NCBI GenBank assembly: GCA_051277005.1
Contig: JBNMPS010000054.1
Coordinates: forward strand, 1-16,417
From: Dasania sp051277005
GTDB taxonomy: Bacteria > Pseudomonadota > Gammaproteobacteria > Pseudomonadales > Dasaniaceae
Direction: 5' to 3'
Length of the DNA: 16,417 bases
Part shown: positions 1-7,072 of the stretch, one piece after another
Position numbering within the stretch: position 1 is the stretch's first letter
Layout of the letters: each line of letters opens with the position of its first letter
The notes under the pieces: generated by a model
Database searches by the model: none
What the model was told of the DNA's origin: nothing
Seen by the model: the letters and a program-made list of their open reading frames with translations, nothing else
Translations under genes and position numbers: made by a program

Positions 1-47
1 CTTTGGGTTTCAAAAAGTTTAAGCCATTGCTGTGGTGTTCGTCGCAT
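1..47 (-). CDS. Partial IS66-type accessory transposase (TnpA-like), N-terminus only
   Basis: Only the first 15 codons are inside the window; the gene runs off the left edge on the minus strand. The start ATG (complement of 45-47) follows a strong ribosome binding site, AGGAGA, five bases upstream. The peptide begins MRRTPQQWLKLFETQ, which resembles the basic R-R-T-x-x-Q-W start of the small TnpA/accessory proteins of IS66-family elements, whose next residues are usually a helix-turn-helix. With 15 residues this is a resemblance only; another small DNA-binding protein is possible. If correct, a mobile element borders the region on the left. Confidence 0.4.
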   Translation of the reverse strand, partial: MRRTPQQWLKLFETQ

Positions 48-60
48 GATGATCTCCTTA

Positions 61-632
61 AATGATTAAAGTGATCATAAGTGAATGTTATTGATGGCGG
101 AATAATGCGGTTTATAAGGTGCTTACCATATAGTGGCCGGTCTCTCTATGTGGATAGCCCTTGTCCGAAATGGGTCAATTTCTGCCATATCCCCTCCATT
201 ACTAAGCTAACATGATGAACGTCTTCTTTGGGGCGGCTTCTGCCCTTCATTAGTAAGTAGGTCCAATAGGATCAGCTGATTGAGGGCGTATTTGAATCAA
301 AACTGCAAAGCGACACGATTGAGCTACTTTACGACATTTTGGCACTAACTGGGGCATTTTGCGACAGATCGGTGTTCAGAACAGAATAACATAGTAATAC
401 CTAAATACGAGGTGCGACCATGGATTTTAAGTCGGTAGGGGTTGATAACATTGCTTCTGTCATCCTATGTTTGTGGCGAAGAGTCTCCGCATTACAACAC
501 TCAAAGGCTACCGAGGTCCTTCGTTTTACTCAGATTGGTCATAGTCGTGCTTAGCTTGGTGCAATTCCACACGACCTTTTTAGTTTACCCTGTGAATTCG
601 TGAGTTTTCGTAACCGTTTCTGCAAGTTCTTT
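61..632. other. Gene-poor stretch with possible decayed mobile-element end
   Basis: No convincing gene is visible. A 45-codon reading frame at 420-554 (plus) has a GAGG five to eight bases upstream but no recognisable product. Three copies of CGACA, each after a run like AAAG, TTTA or TTTG, occur at 311, 332 and 362. Repeated short motifs of this kind are seen at the ends of some insertion sequences such as the IS21 family, so this may be a remnant end, but no inverted partner is visible. Confidence 0.2.
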
Positions 633-1925
633 TTATGCCGTTTTATCAATCGCCACATCATTCTCTGAGAAAAGACCGGCATTAGGGTCGTTGTAAATAT
701 CGAAATCAAGCTTGCCTTCGCTCTGAGCAACTACTGTCGAAACAATGGCATCACCAGAAACGTTCACCGCCGTTCGAACCATATCTACAATACGATCAAC
801 ACCAAGAATTAATCCGATGCCTTCCAGTGGTAAGTTAACTTGTGCAAAGACCATTGAGAGCATAATAAGGCCTACGCCTGGAACACCGGCGGTTCCGACT
901 GATGCTAATACAGACATTAATATAACGGTTAAGTATCCGGCGATACCTAAATCTACATTGTACATGTTGGCTATAAAGACCGTCGCGACACCTTGCATAA
1001 TAGCGGTGCCATCTAGGTTGATGGTGGCCCCAAAAGGTACGGTGAATGATGCAATGGAATTATTAACCCCTAGACGATCAGTGACGGCTTGTAAGGTGAC
1101 GGGGATTGTTGCATTGGAGCTAGAGGTACTAAAAGCAAATACTTGTGCGCTTCTAATTTTTCTTAATAAAGTGAACGGGTTCAGTCGCGCGAATATAACC
1201 AGTACGGCTTGTAGTGTCACGAAGAGGTGAAAAAGTAGTGCGCCGATTAACACTAAAACATAGCCGATTAATTGAGTCAGCAATTCCGTGCCTAGAGTGG
1301 CCATTGCCTTTGCCAGTAAACAAAATACGGCGTAGGGGGCTAGGGTCATTATAATGCCGACCATTTTCATCATGACTTCGTTGAGTAATTCAGTCGTTTC
1401 AACTAACGTTTTGGCTTTTTTGCCCACTAGAAGAATACTGATTCCAACTAAAATGGCGAAAAAGATAATCGAAAGCATCTCGCCGCTGGCCATCGCTTGA
1501 ATAGGGTTGTTGGGAATAATATCGATAAATACTTGAGAAAGCGGGGGCGCTTCTTTGGCGACAAAATTGGTGTCAGTATCAGCATTCATCCCTTTGCCAA
1601 TGCCTAGCCCGGCAGCGATTAAAATAGCGGTAGCAACCGCAAGGGCTGTGGTTAACATATAGAGGAAAAAAGACTTTGTGCCAATTCTGCCCAGTAGTTT
1701 TATATCGCCTATGCCGCAGACGCCGCATATCAGAGAGAATAATACTAAGGGTACAACTAGCATTTCCAGGGAGTTAAAAAACATTTGCCCAATCGTATGG
1801 AATAATCCGTTAATTAAGTAATCGTTAATGAGAGAGCCTTCTGCGGTTAACCCTCCGAGGTTGAGAGCAAGCCCTACTGTCGTGCCTGCTGCCATTCCAG
1901 TTAGTACTTTTGTCGTCAAATTCAT
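633..1925 (-). CDS. Dicarboxylate/amino acid:cation symporter (DAACS, GltP/DctA type)
   Basis: A 430-residue inner-membrane secondary transporter that imports dicarboxylates or acidic amino acids with Na+ or H+. The family signature motifs are all present: the serine-rich re-entrant loop SSSNATIP near residue 270, FGATINLDGTAI near 300 (the NMDGT-type cation/substrate motif with L for M), the second loop SVGTAGVPG near 340, and DRIVDMVRTAVNVSGDA near 380, whose Asp, Arg and Asn bind substrate in characterised homologues. About eight hydrophobic segments are visible and length is normal. The start follows only a weak ribosome binding site. It is divergent from the lysR gene, which may control it. 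Whether the substrate is C4-dicarboxylate, glutamate or aspartate cannot be told from sequence; the dicarboxylate TRAP locus nearby makes C4-acids or aspartate/glutamate attractive. No sigma54 element was found upstream. Confidence 0.93.
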   Translation of the reverse strand: MNLTTKVLTGMAAGTTVGLALNLGGLTAEGSLINDYLINGLFHTIGQMFFNSLEMLVVPLVLFSLICGVCGIGDIKLLGRIGTKSFFLYMLTTALAVATAILIAAGLGIGKGMNADTDTNFVAKEAPPLSQVFIDIIPNNPIQAMASGEMLSIIFFAILVGISILLVGKKAKTLVETTELLNEVMMKMVGIIMTLAPYAVFCLLAKAMATLGTELLTQLIGYVLVLIGALLFHLFVTLQAVLVIFARLNPFTLLRKIRSAQVFAFSTSSSNATIPVTLQAVTDRLGVNNSIASFTVPFGATINLDGTAIMQGVATVFIANMYNVDLGIAGYLTVILMSVLASVGTAGVPGVGLIMLSMVFAQVNLPLEGIGLILGVDRIVDMVRTAVNVSGDAIVSTVVAQSEGKLDFDIYNDPNAGLFSENDVAIDKTA

Positions 1926-2291
1926 ACTTTAGTCTCATGTTATTCTTGGGTCGAAGGCCTTTGTTGAATTCAAGTAACTCAGCGGGGTGGTCGTATGGCC
2001 CAGGTATCACGGCCAAATGGCCGCCATTTTCAGTCATTCAATGAGGGCAGATATAGGGCGTATTGAGAAACCAGGTCAGCGTATTTGCACCGTGGGGATG
2101 TTGCTGCGTATCGATTACTTTGGCTCGGTCACATATATTGTTGAGCTAAAGTAAAAAATATAAGTGATTTTTGTTCAAATATGTCATACCGTCTTACTAT
2201 GATAATTAATGATGTATGGGGATGTTATTCGGCTATAACCCGTAAAACAAACGAGTAATTATCCGCCTATAGTTTACTTAAGGACAATCGT
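1926..2291. promoter_or_regulatory. Divergent control region between symporter and lysR
   Basis: This 366-bp intergenic region must hold both promoters. It contains the dyad TGGCC-N10-GGCCA at 1996-2015, about 70 bp upstream of the symporter start, which could be an operator. The lysR-proximal part (2130-2260) is AT-rich, as expected for promoters, but no well-spaced -35/-10 pair stands out. AAGGAC at 2280-2285 is the lysR ribosome binding site. That LysR binds here is inferred only from the divergent layout. Confidence 0.4.
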
Positions 2292-3182
2292 GTGCCAAAA
2301 AATAGTGTTTCACTTAATGCCGTTCGGGTCTTTACTGTTGCGGCTAAAGCGAAGAGCTTTAAATTGGCGGCCGAACAGCTCTGTGTAACGGCGGGAGCCA
2401 TAAGTCGCCAAATTCAAACCCTAGAAGAGCAGTTAGGCATTAAGCTATTTGAAAGGCACTGCCGAGAAGTGCGTCTAAGTCAGGTGGGTCAGCTCTATTT
2501 AAGTCAGGTGGCACCGGCGCTGAGCACAATAGAGAGTGCTAGTGATCAAGTTCGCGATCTCACTCAAGCGCCCAAGGTGCGGATTGAAACCACGCAAACT
2601 TTTGCCATGCACTGGCTAATTCCTCGGCTTAGATTGTTTAGAGACCTACACCCCGAGATTGAAGTGAACTTAAGTACCACGTCGGGTTTGATCAATTATT
2701 CGCGCGAAATAGACCTGTATGTAAGGCGTGATCCAGAACAGTTTGCGGGTTTAAAGGGTGATAGCTTTATGGCCGAGCAGAGCCTGCTGGTGTGTAGCCC
2801 AGAGTTTCTTGCTAATAATGCCTTACGTGAGCCTCGTGATGTCGTCAAGGCGCCCCTTATCGCCATGAAGTCTCGTGCCGATTTATGGCCTGCATGGCTG
2901 CGGCACAATGAAATGGAAGAGTCTCCAATGGCGCACACTATTGGGCTAGATAACACCATATTCGCGATTCAGGCAGCGACAGAAGGTTTAGGGGTTGCCC
3001 TTATACCTCGTTTATTTTTAGCGGATCTTATTGGTGGTAACGCCTTAGTGGTGGTGCCAGGCTTCCCCGCGCTAACCAGTGGCAGTTACCAGTTATTAGG
3101 CTATCAACCCGGAAAAAAATCGGCTGTAGATATTTTTGCTGCATGGCTAAAAGATTTAGCGCAGGCCGACGTAACCCTCTAA
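2292..3182 (+). CDS. LysR-family transcriptional regulator (GcvA-like)
   Basis: A 296-residue LysR-type regulator of normal length. Residues about 5-64 form the winged helix-turn-helix, with LNAVRVFTVAAKAKSF, the recognition helix region VTAGAISRQIQTLEEQLG and KLFER, closest in style to the GcvA/DsdC branch. Residues about 95-290 are the effector-binding domain. The GTG start is supported by AAGGAC seven bases upstream. The gene is divergent from the symporter, the usual layout for a LysR regulator and its target, but the effector is unknown. Its 3' end (3045-3170) is repeated at 93% identity at 15925-16050 as a dead copy. A hairpin with a T-run at 3265-3321 is the likely terminator. Confidence 0.9.
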   Translation: MPKNSVSLNAVRVFTVAAKAKSFKLAAEQLCVTAGAISRQIQTLEEQLGIKLFERHCREVRLSQVGQLYLSQVAPALSTIESASDQVRDLTQAPKVRIETTQTFAMHWLIPRLRLFRDLHPEIEVNLSTTSGLINYSREIDLYVRRDPEQFAGLKGDSFMAEQSLLVCSPEFLANNALREPRDVVKAPLIAMKSRADLWPAWLRHNEMEESPMAHTIGLDNTIFAIQAATEGLGVALIPRLFLADLIGGNALVVVPGFPALTSGSYQLLGYQPGKKSAVDIFAAWLKDLAQADVTL

Positions 3183-3449
3183 CGTAGAGGTGATTGTTAC
3201 AGCTTAGGAATTTTATGTGTCGCTGGGCTGGGGTGTTGAGGGGGTCAAGATGGATATAGGTGTTAGGCCTTACAGGATGCATTTAAGGGGTCATCGTATG
3301 CAGCAAATAAGGCCTTTTTTATGTTCTTTCGAATCAGTTCTAAGTAGATTTTTTTCGTGCAACGCCAAGACCAATAAGCCCTATGGCTAATAAGGCAAGA
3401 CTTGATGGCTCAGGGACTTTTGTAAATTGCAAGTTAAGATCCCAGTGAC
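3045..3449 (+). repeat. Left copy of a long imperfect direct repeat (lysR 3' end to PEP-CTERM 3' end)
   Basis: Two blocks recur in the same order and orientation about 12.9 kb to the right. Positions 3045-3170 match 15925-16050 with 9 mismatches in 126 bp and no gaps. Positions 3263-3449 match 16224-16404 with about 21 mismatches and one 6-bp deletion (about 88%). The unmatched middle is 92 bp here and longer, about 173 bp, in the right copy. Both genes are intact in this copy, so this is the functional or ancestral one. Confidence 0.9.
3265..3321 (+). terminator. Probable lysR terminator, two-stem hairpin with T-run
   Basis: The arms AGGCCTTA (3265-3272) and TAAGGCCT (3308-3315) pair perfectly and are followed by six T-like positions. 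A second stem, TGCAT (3278-3282) with ATGCA (3298-3302), lies inside the loop. It sits between convergent genes. In the right-hand repeat copy the outer stem is AGGTCTTA / TAAGACCT, a compensated C:G to T:A change, which supports a real RNA structure. Confidence 0.65.
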
Positions 3450-4047
3450 TGGCTTTGTTAGGTGAGCTGCCAACGCCTATCCAGGCTGAGCCGCCAAAAT
3501 CTGAAATGTGCTTGGCATTTGCGCCATCGCCAAATTGAAGGCCGAATAGGCCTGAGCTATTACCGCAGTCTGTGCAGGTACTGATGCTATGAATGATACT
3601 GTTGATGCTGATGTTACCGGAGATGTTGCTGAAAAAATCAATGTCGCCATTGCCTGCATCAGCTAAAACATCATTGATATCATAAAGTGCTGGGTTGGCA
3701 TTGTAATCTTTCCCGCCCTCTTTTTTGTAACCCTGTGTTTCATTAAATCCACTGAAAGAGAGGTTGATGTTGGCGGTGTAGGTACCATTAAATGCCGAGC
3801 CGACTAATGTCGCGGTGTCATCGGCATTTGAGGCGGTACCTTTGTCGTCAATCGTAAAAAAAGTGCCACTTTGGATGCTGTATTTTGCAGCCCCTGTGCT
3901 GTTTTTACTAAATGTATAAAGCCCATGTCCAATGTCTGTGCCGGCATTATTTCTAGCGTCAGATACACTGTAGCTAATTAATCCGGCACTTGCGGAAGTG
4001 GCTGATAACAGTGCGGCCAATGTGGTGATAGCGAATAGTTTTTTCAT
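3340..4047 (-). CDS. PEP-CTERM sorting domain-containing exported protein
   Basis: A 235-residue secreted protein of unknown function. Residues 1-21 (MKKLFAITTLAALLSATSASA) are a clear Sec signal peptide. The C-terminus from about 211 is a textbook PEP-CTERM tail: VPEPSS, a hydrophobic helix (LALLAIGLIGLGVA) and a basic end, RKKST. Such proteins are recognised by an exosortase (EpsH type), which is not in this window, and usually go to the surface or exopolysaccharide. The body is rich in Gly, Ser, Asn and Asp with a Cys pair, CTDC, near residue 157, and looks like a beta-rich extracellular domain. It follows dctB on the same strand but 296 bp away, so is probably transcribed separately. Its 3' end is repeated as a dead fragment at 16301-16404. 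Confidence 0.88.
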   Translation of the reverse strand: MKKLFAITTLAALLSATSASAGLISYSVSDARNNAGTDIGHGLYTFSKNSTGAAKYSIQSGTFFTIDDKGTASNADDTATLVGSAFNGTYTANINLSFSGFNETQGYKKEGGKDYNANPALYDINDVLADAGNGDIDFFSNISGNISINSIIHSISTCTDCGNSSGLFGLQFGDGANAKHISDFGGSAWIGVGSSPNKASHWDLNLQFTKVPEPSSLALLAIGLIGLGVARKKST

Positions 4048-4343
4048 TATAATCTCAGGTAAGTGTCTGTATTAATGTATAGTTGCACAATATACATTGC
4101 AATATGCATTAATTGAGCCAACTATTAAACCGTTAAAAAACAATAGCTTATATATTGATGACGTTTAGTGTGTAATTATTTTCGACAATGGCCCCTCCAT
4201 AGAGAAAGCCGGCCATCAATTTACTTCTGTCACTTATGCGAGCTAGAAGCTCTCTTATTTCGTTTTTATCTTGGTTATACCCCCAAATTTTTCTGTAGAG
4301 AATTTTTTTGCGACGCAGTTACTGCGTGAGTTAATTCGTAAGC
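4048..4343. other. Intergenic region between dctB and the PEP-CTERM gene
   Basis: The perfect dyad ACGCAGT-T-ACTGCGT lies at 4313-4327, just past the dctB stop codon. It lacks a T-run in the dctB direction, so it is not a standard terminator. On the minus strand an open frame from about 4318 to 4148 encodes a plausible-looking tail (ending ENNYTLNVINI) but has no ATG and no ribosome binding site; it may be a gene remnant or chance. The promoter of the PEP-CTERM gene should be in 4050-4140, which is AT-rich. Confidence 0.3.
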
Positions 4344-6233
4344 CTAAGTCTCACTTTCAAATGACGCTATTTTTCTAATTTTCGATTTATGCAGTTCAAT
4401 TTTAAAGCTTGTGCCTGAGTTTTTATGAGCGGAGGCGGTAAGGTGCCCACCCTGGGCTTCGATAATGCGTTTGGATATAGCCAATCCAAGTCCAAGGCCT
4501 TGGGTTTTGGTGGTGAAAAAAGGTTCGAAAATCTGGCTGATAGTATCCTTATTTAAACCAGAGCCATTATCGTTGACAGTAATAATGGCATGCTCTGTAC
4601 TGTTTTTTACATGTATGTAGATTTCACCATCTGCTGTAGTAGAAAGTGCATCTATAGCATTGCTTAGCAGGTTAACAAGTACCTGTCCAAGTTGAACTGG
4701 CTCGCAATAAGCTGCAACTTTATCAGCGCCATAGTCTACGGTGAGCTTGATTTGATATTTCTTTATCCGGTGTTCAACAATCACCAAGGCACTGTTTACG
4801 ACCTCATGTAGTGAGCAATTTTGTGGCTGTGGAGGCGTGTTACGGGCAAATACCTTGAAGCTGGACACAATTTTTGTCATTATTTTTATTATGGTATTCA
4901 TTTCTTGAAGGTTGGCGCCCACAATCTTGTAGTTATCCCGTGCCTGCATTTTAAGACAATTTTCTATATATATTTGTAAGGCTGACAGAGGTTGATTAAG
5001 CTCATGGTTCATACTTGCTGACATTTCGCCCAGTGTGGCAAGCTTCGCAGATCTCACTAGTTGATCTTGAGTTTGAACCAGCTCATCCTGAGTGTCTTTA
5101 TAATGTGTTACCAGCTCCTTTAGTTCGTCATTAGATTTTTGTAAGCCGCCAGTTAGCTCTACAATTTTTTTCTCCAATATAATATTGAGGCTTTCCACAT
5201 GACGTTGAATTTCATTTCTTTTTCGTGAATACAGCCAGATTAAAATTATCAGCCAGAAGAGTAATGAGCTGAATAAAAAGGTCATCAGAACAGGGGGTAT
5301 TAAGCTTGTTTGTGGTGTTAGTGCGTAAACATACCAGTCAGTGTCTTTGATGGATTTGCGTTTTACAAAATAGTCCCTTTTGGCCTCTTTTACCCTTAAG
5401 GATAATTTATTCTGGGTAAACATTTCCTCAGCTGTATGTTCACTAATTGATGTGAGGTTATGAAGGCCGTAACGCCTTGCTTCCTTTATCATCTGTCGAG
5501 ATTTTTCAGTCAGGGGGTAGAGGGTTTTGTAATTCCACGTGCTCTCTGAACTTGAAAAAATCACACCATCAATACCCGCCAAAAGATACTCATGGGAGAT
5601 CAGTTTTAGCTCATCGAATAGGTGTTCAAGCAGGATGTTTACAACAGCTACACCGACTACTTTATCACCTTGTTTAATCGGCGATGAAAAGAAATAACCT
5701 CGCTGTTTAGTCACCACTCCTGTTGCGGAATATTCGCTATGTACATCGTTCACAGCGTATATAAAATAGGGGCGAAAAGAAAAGTTTTCACCAATAAAGC
5801 TTCTCTCGCTTGCATAGTTACTGGATGCTATGACGGTGCCATCGAGATCAAGAATATAGATCACGTCACTTTTCATACGGTTATTGGTTAGCCTAAGAAA
5901 ACGATTTGCGCGGTCAATAAGATCGCCATTTGGATTTATTAAAATTTCCTTGGCAATCGGTAATCTTGCTATTGATGATTGAATCAGGCGGTATGATGTG
6001 ACATGCTCATCAAGCTTCTTGTTGAGTTTATCCAGTGAATATTGAAGTTCAGTATAGATAGTAGATTCCGCTTTTTGTCCGGAAATTATGATAAATGGCG
6101 CAGTGCAAACTAACCAAATAAGACAAAGCATCGCGGCCCAAAACATTTCTCTCTTTGTGAATTTTCCGTGTAAGCGCATTTTGATTTTCGTTGCCGAGGT
6201 TGATTTGATAAGTGTGGGTGGGGTATCACCCAT
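4344..6233 (-). CDS. dctB: C4-dicarboxylate sensor histidine kinase DctB
   Basis: A 629-residue membrane sensor kinase. A transmembrane helix at about 31-51 and another at about 310-333 flank a periplasmic double-Cache sensor (features RPYF near residue 170 and GYFFSSPI near 200) typical of DctB, which senses succinate, fumarate and malate. A coiled coil (about 345-395) leads to the HisKA domain with phospho-acceptor His410 in MNHELNQP. The ATPase domain has the N box around Asn521-Asn525, DNGSGL near 555, FEPFFTTK and GLGLGLA near 580. It should phosphorylate DctD, encoded 5.6 kb away beyond the transporter genes. No good ribosome binding site precedes the ATG, but the duplicated segment at 6865 starts a similar peptide (MGENLPILI versus MGDTPPTLI), which favours this start. 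Met19 is the alternative. A weak sigma54-like element lies at 6331-6346. Confidence 0.88.
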   Translation of the reverse strand: MGDTPPTLIKSTSATKIKMRLHGKFTKREMFWAAMLCLIWLVCTAPFIIISGQKAESTIYTELQYSLDKLNKKLDEHVTSYRLIQSSIARLPIAKEILINPNGDLIDRANRFLRLTNNRMKSDVIYILDLDGTVIASSNYASERSFIGENFSFRPYFIYAVNDVHSEYSATGVVTKQRGYFFSSPIKQGDKVVGVAVVNILLEHLFDELKLISHEYLLAGIDGVIFSSSESTWNYKTLYPLTEKSRQMIKEARRYGLHNLTSISEHTAEEMFTQNKLSLRVKEAKRDYFVKRKSIKDTDWYVYALTPQTSLIPPVLMTFLFSSLLFWLIILIWLYSRKRNEIQRHVESLNIILEKKIVELTGGLQKSNDELKELVTHYKDTQDELVQTQDQLVRSAKLATLGEMSASMNHELNQPLSALQIYIENCLKMQARDNYKIVGANLQEMNTIIKIMTKIVSSFKVFARNTPPQPQNCSLHEVVNSALVIVEHRIKKYQIKLTVDYGADKVAAYCEPVQLGQVLVNLLSNAIDALSTTADGEIYIHVKNSTEHAIITVNDNGSGLNKDTISQIFEPFFTTKTQGLGLGLAISKRIIEAQGGHLTASAHKNSGTSFKIELHKSKIRKIASFESET

Positions 6234-6430
6234 TTTGATTCGTGAGATGTGTTAATTCCCGCCTAGAATAAATCGCTCGGGGGCATGCTGCGTGAATATT
6301 GCCTCGATAGGGGAAATCTTCCAGGTATGCAGCACTTTTGATGCCAACCTTGCTGAAAAATCTTTACTTTCAATGCTTATCTCGTCAATTCGTCTATGCA
6401 AGAGCTTCCCTAGAATGAATAGCCTACGAA
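6215..6430. repeat. Duplicated dctB/dctP control region, copy A (degenerate)
   Basis: This segment aligns with 6853-7068 over its whole length at roughly 65-75% identity by eye. Shared landmarks in order: the TGGG-N10-CCCA dyad over the dctB start codon (6215-6232), the second dyad (6247-6264), the sigma54-like site (6339-6354) and TCTCGTCAATTCG near 6384 against TCTCGTTAATTCG near 7026. The -24 element reads TGATGC where the other copy has TGGCAC, so the invariant GG is lost. No dctP follows; a decayed receiver gene does. It looks like a duplicated divergent promoter that lost its rightward function. Confidence 0.75.
6331..6346 (-). promoter_or_regulatory. Possible sigma54 promoter for dctB (weak)
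   Basis: Read on the minus strand the site is TGGCAT-CAAAA-GTGCT, with GG and GC exactly 10 bases apart; the -12 has GTGC instead of TTGC. The predicted start would be about 87 nt before the dctB ATG. The sequence is absent from the equivalent place in the other control-region copy. Could be chance. Confidence 0.3.
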
Positions 6431-6451
6431 AGTCACAAACTGAAAAGAACT

Positions 6452-6737
6452 ATGGATATCATTATTGTTAAAGACAGTGCTACTACACAAGCGCGGCGGT
6501 ATCAAAATACGGCTTAATAAAATTAGCCCTAGCTCACTATTGGTGAAATCCGGTGAGGAAGCTTTGCAGATGATCCGTGTGAGTGATTTCGACCTGGTGA
6601 TCATGGGCATGCCCGGGCTTGACGGCTTTGAAGCAGCCCGCTTAGTGTGCGAAGTGATGAGCGGGAGCTAGGTGTCCATTATTTTTCCCACCGCTAATAT
6701 CAGCGACAAAAATGTAGCTAATGACCACTATACCTAA
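6452..6737 (+). pseudogene. Decayed response-regulator receiver domain (CheY-like)
   Basis: From ATG 6452 the frame reads MDIIIVKDSATTQARRYQNTA then stops at 6515-6517. In another frame the domain goes on: SGEEALQMIRVSDFDLVIMG, MPGLDGFEAARLV, a TAG at 6669-6671, then VSIIFPTANISDKNV to a TAA at 6735-6737. This order matches a receiver domain: acidic start, the D-x-x-M-P-G-x-D-G region and the conserved Thr/Ala strand. The phospho-acceptor position is broken: the motif should be D-x-x-M-P but reads IMG-MPG, about two residues short, with Gly in place. One frameshift, one nonsense codon and a lost active site make it a pseudogene. The original partner or output domain cannot be told. A weak continuation may run to about 6830. 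Confidence 0.75.
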
Positions 6738-6847
6738 GCGCCCCTATGCTTTCTATTAAAACAGTATAATGCATTGATTTATAAGGGGAAAGACGATGGA
6801 GGCCCTTTAGCAAGAACCTTTTAGGTTCTCATTACCGCGATTCCAAT
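6738..6847. other. Short region with AGAACCT-TTT-AGGTTCT dyad
   Basis: The remainder between the receiver remnant and control-region copy B holds a perfect 7-bp inverted repeat with a 3-base loop at 6813-6829. It lacks a T-run, so terminator function is doubtful. No gene is visible. Confidence 0.3.
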
Positions 6848-6852
6848 CAATA

Positions 6853-6870
6853 TGGGTAGGTTTTCGCCCA
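6853..6870. promoter_or_regulatory. Candidate distal DctD enhancer site, dctP1
   Basis: The 18-bp dyad TGGGTAGGTTTTCGCCCA is extended by flanks to a perfect 9-bp inverted repeat, CAATATGGG (6848-6856) / CCCATATTG (6867-6875). Its centre is 116.5 bp upstream of the T of the dctP1 -24 element, the same distance as the GGGGGATCCCCC dyad before dctP2. DctD activators bind tandem upstream dyads; that this is the site is inference. Confidence 0.5.
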
Positions 6871-6884
6871 TATTGGTTCGCGTA

Positions 6885-6902
6885 AGGTGTTGATTTTCGC
6901 CT
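6885..6902. promoter_or_regulatory. Candidate proximal DctD enhancer site, dctP1
   Basis: The imperfect 18-bp dyad AGGTGTTGATTTTCGCCT is centred 84.5 bp before the -24 element and 32 bp (three helical turns) from the distal site. The proximal dyad before dctP2 has the identical offset. The matching site in control-region copy A is ATGTGTTAATTCCCGCCT (6247-6264). Confidence 0.45.
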
Positions 6903-6977
6903 GTTAAAGTCACTCGAGTCGGCTCACTTCATGGTATTACTTTGATAAATGGTTGCTTATTGGGGGTTTAGTTCTTT

Positions 6978-6993
6978 TGGCACCAGTCTTGCT
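6978..6993 (+). promoter_or_regulatory. Sigma54 promoter of dctP1
   Basis: TGGCAC-CAGTC-TTGCT is a full match to the sigma54 consensus, with GG (6979-6980) and GC (6991-6992) 10 bases apart. Transcription should start near 7004, 69 nt before the dctP1 ATG. It lies inside the upstream extension of the dctP1 reading frame, which shows that the longer start is wrong. Confidence 0.82.
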
Positions 6994-7072
6994 ACTTGCA
7001 AGAGCGTCTACAATTTTTTGTGTATTTCTCGTTAATTCGTGTGTGCAAGTGTTTCTCTGGAGTAAAGAGTTT

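Larger units (their letters stand above)
6853..7068. repeat. Duplicated dctB/dctP control region, copy B (intact sigma54 promoter)
   Basis: Counterpart of 6215-6430. It keeps a perfect sigma54 promoter and leads into dctP1. Its left end still carries the start of a dctB-like gene on the minus strand: ATG at 6868-6870 (complement), then GENLPILIGIAVMRT and a stop, 16 codons in all. This suggests an ancestral dctB-dctP divergent pair was duplicated, then lost one dctB and one dctP. Confidence 0.75.

Noticed and set aside
340..355. TGGCAC that resembles a sigma54 -24 element
   Set aside because: The position for -12 reads GGGGC and GC is not 10 bases from GG.
4313..4327. ACGCAGT-T-ACTGCGT hairpin as dctB terminator
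   Set aside because: In the dctB direction it is followed by A, not T, residues.
6953..7072. Longer dctP1 reading frame starting at 6953 (40 extra residues)
   Set aside because: The sigma54 promoter at 6978-6993 and the predicted transcription start near 7004 lie inside it, and the signal peptide and ribosome binding site support ATG 7073.
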